Assembly: GCA_963575745.1 (NCBI GenBank)
Contig: CAUYUJ010015718.1
Location: forward strand, 35,001-99,000
Direction of reading: 5' to 3'
Source: Prorocentrum cordatum
Lineage: Eukaryota; Sar; Dinophyceae; Prorocentrales; Prorocentraceae
Length of the DNA: 64,000 bases
The notes beneath the pieces were generated by a model. The model saw only the letters and a list, made by a program, of their open reading frames with translations. It made no database searches and was not told where the DNA came from. Numbering within the stretch: the stretch's first letter is position 1; each line of letters begins with the position of its first letter. The translations under genes were made by a program, and so were the position numbers. This document shows, one piece after another, positions 61,746 to 64,000 of the stretch.

Positions 61746-62736
61746 TCAGCCGTATCCGAGCGGTAAAATTGAAGATATGTACGAGATCCGCAATGATGCA
61801 TCATCTCTGAAGGACCGGTTCATCCCAAAGACCCCTTACAATTTGAAGTGTCCCGATCCGCCTCCGGTTCAGGAGGTCGTGTTCTCAATTGTGCTCATGA
61901 TGGGCGCATATCATGCGGGGGCACCTGCAGGGGGATCTGATGGATCATGGATACAGGCTCAGAGCGCCGATGTGACAAGCATTACTCCAAGTGGTATCGC
62001 GCCCTCCGACACTTTGTGCGCCAACGGTCCGTGGCCTGCTCATATACAACAACTGCCAGTACCTGCAGGGCAACCTGCTTCATTTGCTCTTATGAGCAGA
62101 GCTACTACACCATTCGGTACTCCACAGAGTGCTGGGAGCAACAACAGCCTGCAGGCGAGGCTCCAAAGCATTCGGATGTATCCGCAGCTCTATCAGGCTT
62201 TACAGGCGACATCGCCATTTGCATCGCCACGTCCACATGCGGGACAACCTGCATTTCCTGACAAGTACGCCGTACAGAGAAGTTCAGTTGGTCAGCAAGA
62301 GTGGATGTATCGGCAGATGCGTGAGGCCGCTCAGAGCATGCGGAGGGACGGCGTTGACCTCCCTAGTGCCAACTGGACGCCGCCGTGGGAGTATGTTCTT
62401 GATCCAAATCCACCACCAGACATGCCCAATTGGTTTGGTTATGTGCCAGCATTGTTCAGTCATCCGACATGCGATCCCGCGTCTGCTGATCGTCCAACAG
62501 CAGCGCCGATGGATCATCCACTTTTTCCTGACTATCACGCTCAGGTGAGTGGCACTCCCCCAGTGGGAACACAGCCTGAGAATCCATATGTTCGGGCGAC
62601 GGCCGACGACTTCTATCAGTCGCAGCTGACGCGTGGCTCAGGGTATGCATCAGGGGTGCCAGGACAGATACCTCATTATATGGTTATCTGGCTCCCTCCA
62701 CGGATCAAGATTTGCAGCGACAGCCCCCAGGCTTAA
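61732..62736 (+). CDS. Element 4 Pro/Gln-rich linker ORF
   Basis: 334 codons equivalent to 45000-45900 of element 3, here without the stop that element 3 has at 45517-45519 (SSVGQQEWMYRQMREA). It includes KIEDMYEIRNDASSLKD, AGAPAGG, VPAGQPAS, HAGQPAF and the block MRRDGVDLPSANWTPPWEYV. No enzyme domain recognised. Confidence 0.7.
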   Translation: MRDSNQPYPSGKIEDMYEIRNDASSLKDRFIPKTPYNLKCPDPPPVQEVVFSIVLMMGAYHAGAPAGGSDGSWIQAQSADVTSITPSGIAPSDTLCANGPWPAHIQQLPVPAGQPASFALMSRATTPFGTPQSAGSNNSLQARLQSIRMYPQLYQALQATSPFASPRPHAGQPAFPDKYAVQRSSVGQQEWMYRQMREAAQSMRRDGVDLPSANWTPPWEYVLDPNPPPDMPNWFGYVPALFSHPTCDPASADRPTAAPMDHPLFPDYHAQVSGTPPVGTQPENPYVRATADDFYQSQLTRGSGYASGVPGQIPHYMVIWLPPRIKICSDSPQA

Positions 62737-63930
62737 TATTGCCGCCGACCATGGGAGAGTTGCGCCCTGAGATCCTAGCCATACACGAGGCGCAGAAGGC
62801 CAACTTGGCTATGCAGGCTATTCGTCAGCGTCGAAATCCGGATCGTCAGGCCAACAGAATGCTGAGCCGCGCGGGGCAGCCTGCTAATCGGAATACAGCA
62901 GGGACACCTGCGAGCAGTCCAGCCATCGTTGCATCAATGCAGCTACAGACGGTATGACCTATTCGGTTCGAGGCTGGTGAGTCTACCCTGGAGCGTCAGA
63001 CGCGTATCAGGCCATCGGCAACACCGCCCATCATCAGTGACGGCGACTTCGCCAAGTGTGCCATATGCCTGGGCCAGTTCATGAACCACGACAAGGTCTG
63101 GCGTCTCCAGGGCGGCCACGCATTCCACGCACAATGCTGCGATCGAGTGGTACGCTCATGTGGATGGACAACTGGCTGGGGACATGGGCGGTTCCGCAAG
63201 TGAGGCCCCCTGCGCTATTTGCAGGGGTGTTGGTCTCATTACTGCCGAGTTCCACTGCGCCCTTGCTGGAGATCAGGAGTCACTCAATCGTCATGAAGAT
63301 ATACTCCGAGGGGCGAACGGGCTCAGGGACCTCCGTGAAAAGCTCAACCGCGGTACGGCGATGATGGCGGGCACCGTGGCAGTCTCGATGGCGACACCAG
63401 CGGGGCAACCTGCATCACCAGCGAACGCGGGGCTGGTAACGGTGGCAACCGCACTTGCAGGGACATCTGCTATAGACATGCCTATGCCATTGGTGGCAGA
63501 GGCCGATAACAACGCAGGGGCACCTGCTAGATCAGCTCCATCTTCGGTGCCGGTGACCGATACGTTGTTGGGGTGCATGGAAAGGGCTACCGACAGGAGC
63601 GCTCAGTGGCCTCAGTCTTCGCACGCATACATGCCATGTGGGTGGAGATCTTCGTCCACGTAATCAGCGCAGGACGGAGAGCCCTGTAAGCATGCGCAGT
63701 GGCAATAGTGGGGTATTCGAACGCGATATGCTGCATGCGTTATTTATGATAAATACTGATGGTCAGATGGGCATGCGCGCGCATTTACCCATTACCTCCA
63801 CATCACACCCATATACGTACGACAAATATCCTACAGCCTGGATCTTTGAAGAGAACCCTATTGCGGAAGAAGGGGCTCGTGGATATATGAATGTTTTCAC
63901 ATCTCCGCCACGAAGCGATTGGGTGTTGGA
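62737..63930 (+). pseudogene. Element 4 RING region, broken
   Basis: Pieces match element 3: PPTMGELRPEILAIHEAQKA (62712-62957), then CAICLGQFMNHDKVWRLQGG and HAFHAQCCDRVV (63055-63150), which lacks one zinc ligand (Gly for Cys), then frame loss. 63160-63663 carries GSASEAPCAICRGVG, AGQPASPANAG and AGAPARSAPSS. The RING finger of this copy is not functional as it stands. Confidence 0.75.
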
Positions 63931-64000
63931 GCAGAGGCGCCGCGAAGGGTTGCATGGCACGACAGTGTCTGAAGTTCCTGGACTATTTGGTGAACTCTAT
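63931..64000 (+). pseudogene. Start of element 4 protease-like region, cut by window end
   Basis: The last bases read HGTTVSEVPGLFGEL, matching the beginning of the protease-like region of element 3 (HGTTVSEVPGIFGER). The active-site segment lies beyond the window. Confidence 0.6.

Larger units (their letters stand above)
56242..64000 (+). mobile_element. Element 4: second Ty1/copia copy of the element 3 family, cut by window end
   Basis: Colinear with element 3 from 5' LTR through gag, linker, Tpt1-like domain, RING region and the beginning of the protease-like region, where the window ends. Nucleotide similarity to element 3 is high. The linker ORF is intact over 841 codons here, while gag and the RING region are broken. 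The 3' LTR lies outside the window. Confidence 0.88.

Overview
The window looks like nuclear DNA of a dinoflagellate. It is GC-rich and contains no recognisable host gene, rRNA, tRNA or CRISPR array. It is packed with simple repeats, minisatellites and retroelements whose polyproteins have the domain styles typical of dinoflagellate genomes: tyrosine-recombinase retroelements with methyltransferase-like insertions, and Ty1/copia elements with a DTRDMTADGHAKG-type RNase H. The genus is not determined; the high GC would suit a Prorocentrum-like genome, but that is a guess.

Layout. 1-14.9 kb is repeat country: a 41-bp satellite, (GTT)n, a 1.4-kb GAT/GAG microsatellite block, a 64-bp satellite, a pentanucleotide AGCAT block, a 101-bp array of about 23 units (9.1-11.5 kb), and a copia RNase H remnant broken by a GA microsatellite (13.56-13.87 kb). 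14.9-16.8 kb is a 90-bp tandem array read on the minus strand, followed by a 426-bp unit bounded by 29-bp inverted repeats. 17.80-25.73 kb is a complete tyrosine-recombinase (DIRS/PAT/Ngaro-type) retrotransposon, element 1. It has split direct repeats A1...B1-A2-B2 that are identical pair by pair, a gag-like ORF, an RT/RNase H ORF that carries a C5-methyltransferase-like domain inside the RNase H, and a tyrosine recombinase. 25.9-30.35 kb is the same minisatellite family as at 15-16.8 kb, now in plus orientation. 30.48-38.43 kb is a second split-direct-repeat element, element 2, inserted into the GAT tract that ends that array. Its methyltransferase-like domain lies inside the reverse transcriptase itself, between RT motif B and the YxxDD motif. 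38.6-39.4 kb and 55.1-56.2 kb are units of a cttgggg-rich repeat. Between and after them lie two copies of one Ty1/copia family: element 3 (about 39.4-54.86 kb, both LTRs) and element 4 (56.24 kb to the window end, 5' half only).

How the parts work together. Elements 1 and 2 encode what a tyrosine-recombinase retroelement needs (gag, RT-RNase H, recombinase). Element 3 has the copia order gag, protease, integrase, RT, RNase H, but with extra modules: a Tpt1/KptA RNA 2'-phosphotransferase-like domain, a RING-H2 finger, and a third relative of the methyltransferase-like domain before the integrase. Thus three retroelements of two classes in one 64-kb window each carry a related P-x-C...E-[NHQ]-P...C-x2-G...KPT domain, each at a different place in the polyprotein. 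Elements 3 and 4 also share a short hairpin-like motif (GC[A/G]GG...CCTGC) scattered in frame through their coding regions, and one copy is present in element 4 and absent from element 3 as an exact 15-bp difference. Element 1 looks youngest (identical terminal repeats, long open frames). Element 2 has a frameshifted recombinase. Element 3 is decaying through nonsense codons and frameshifts, and element 4 is mixed.
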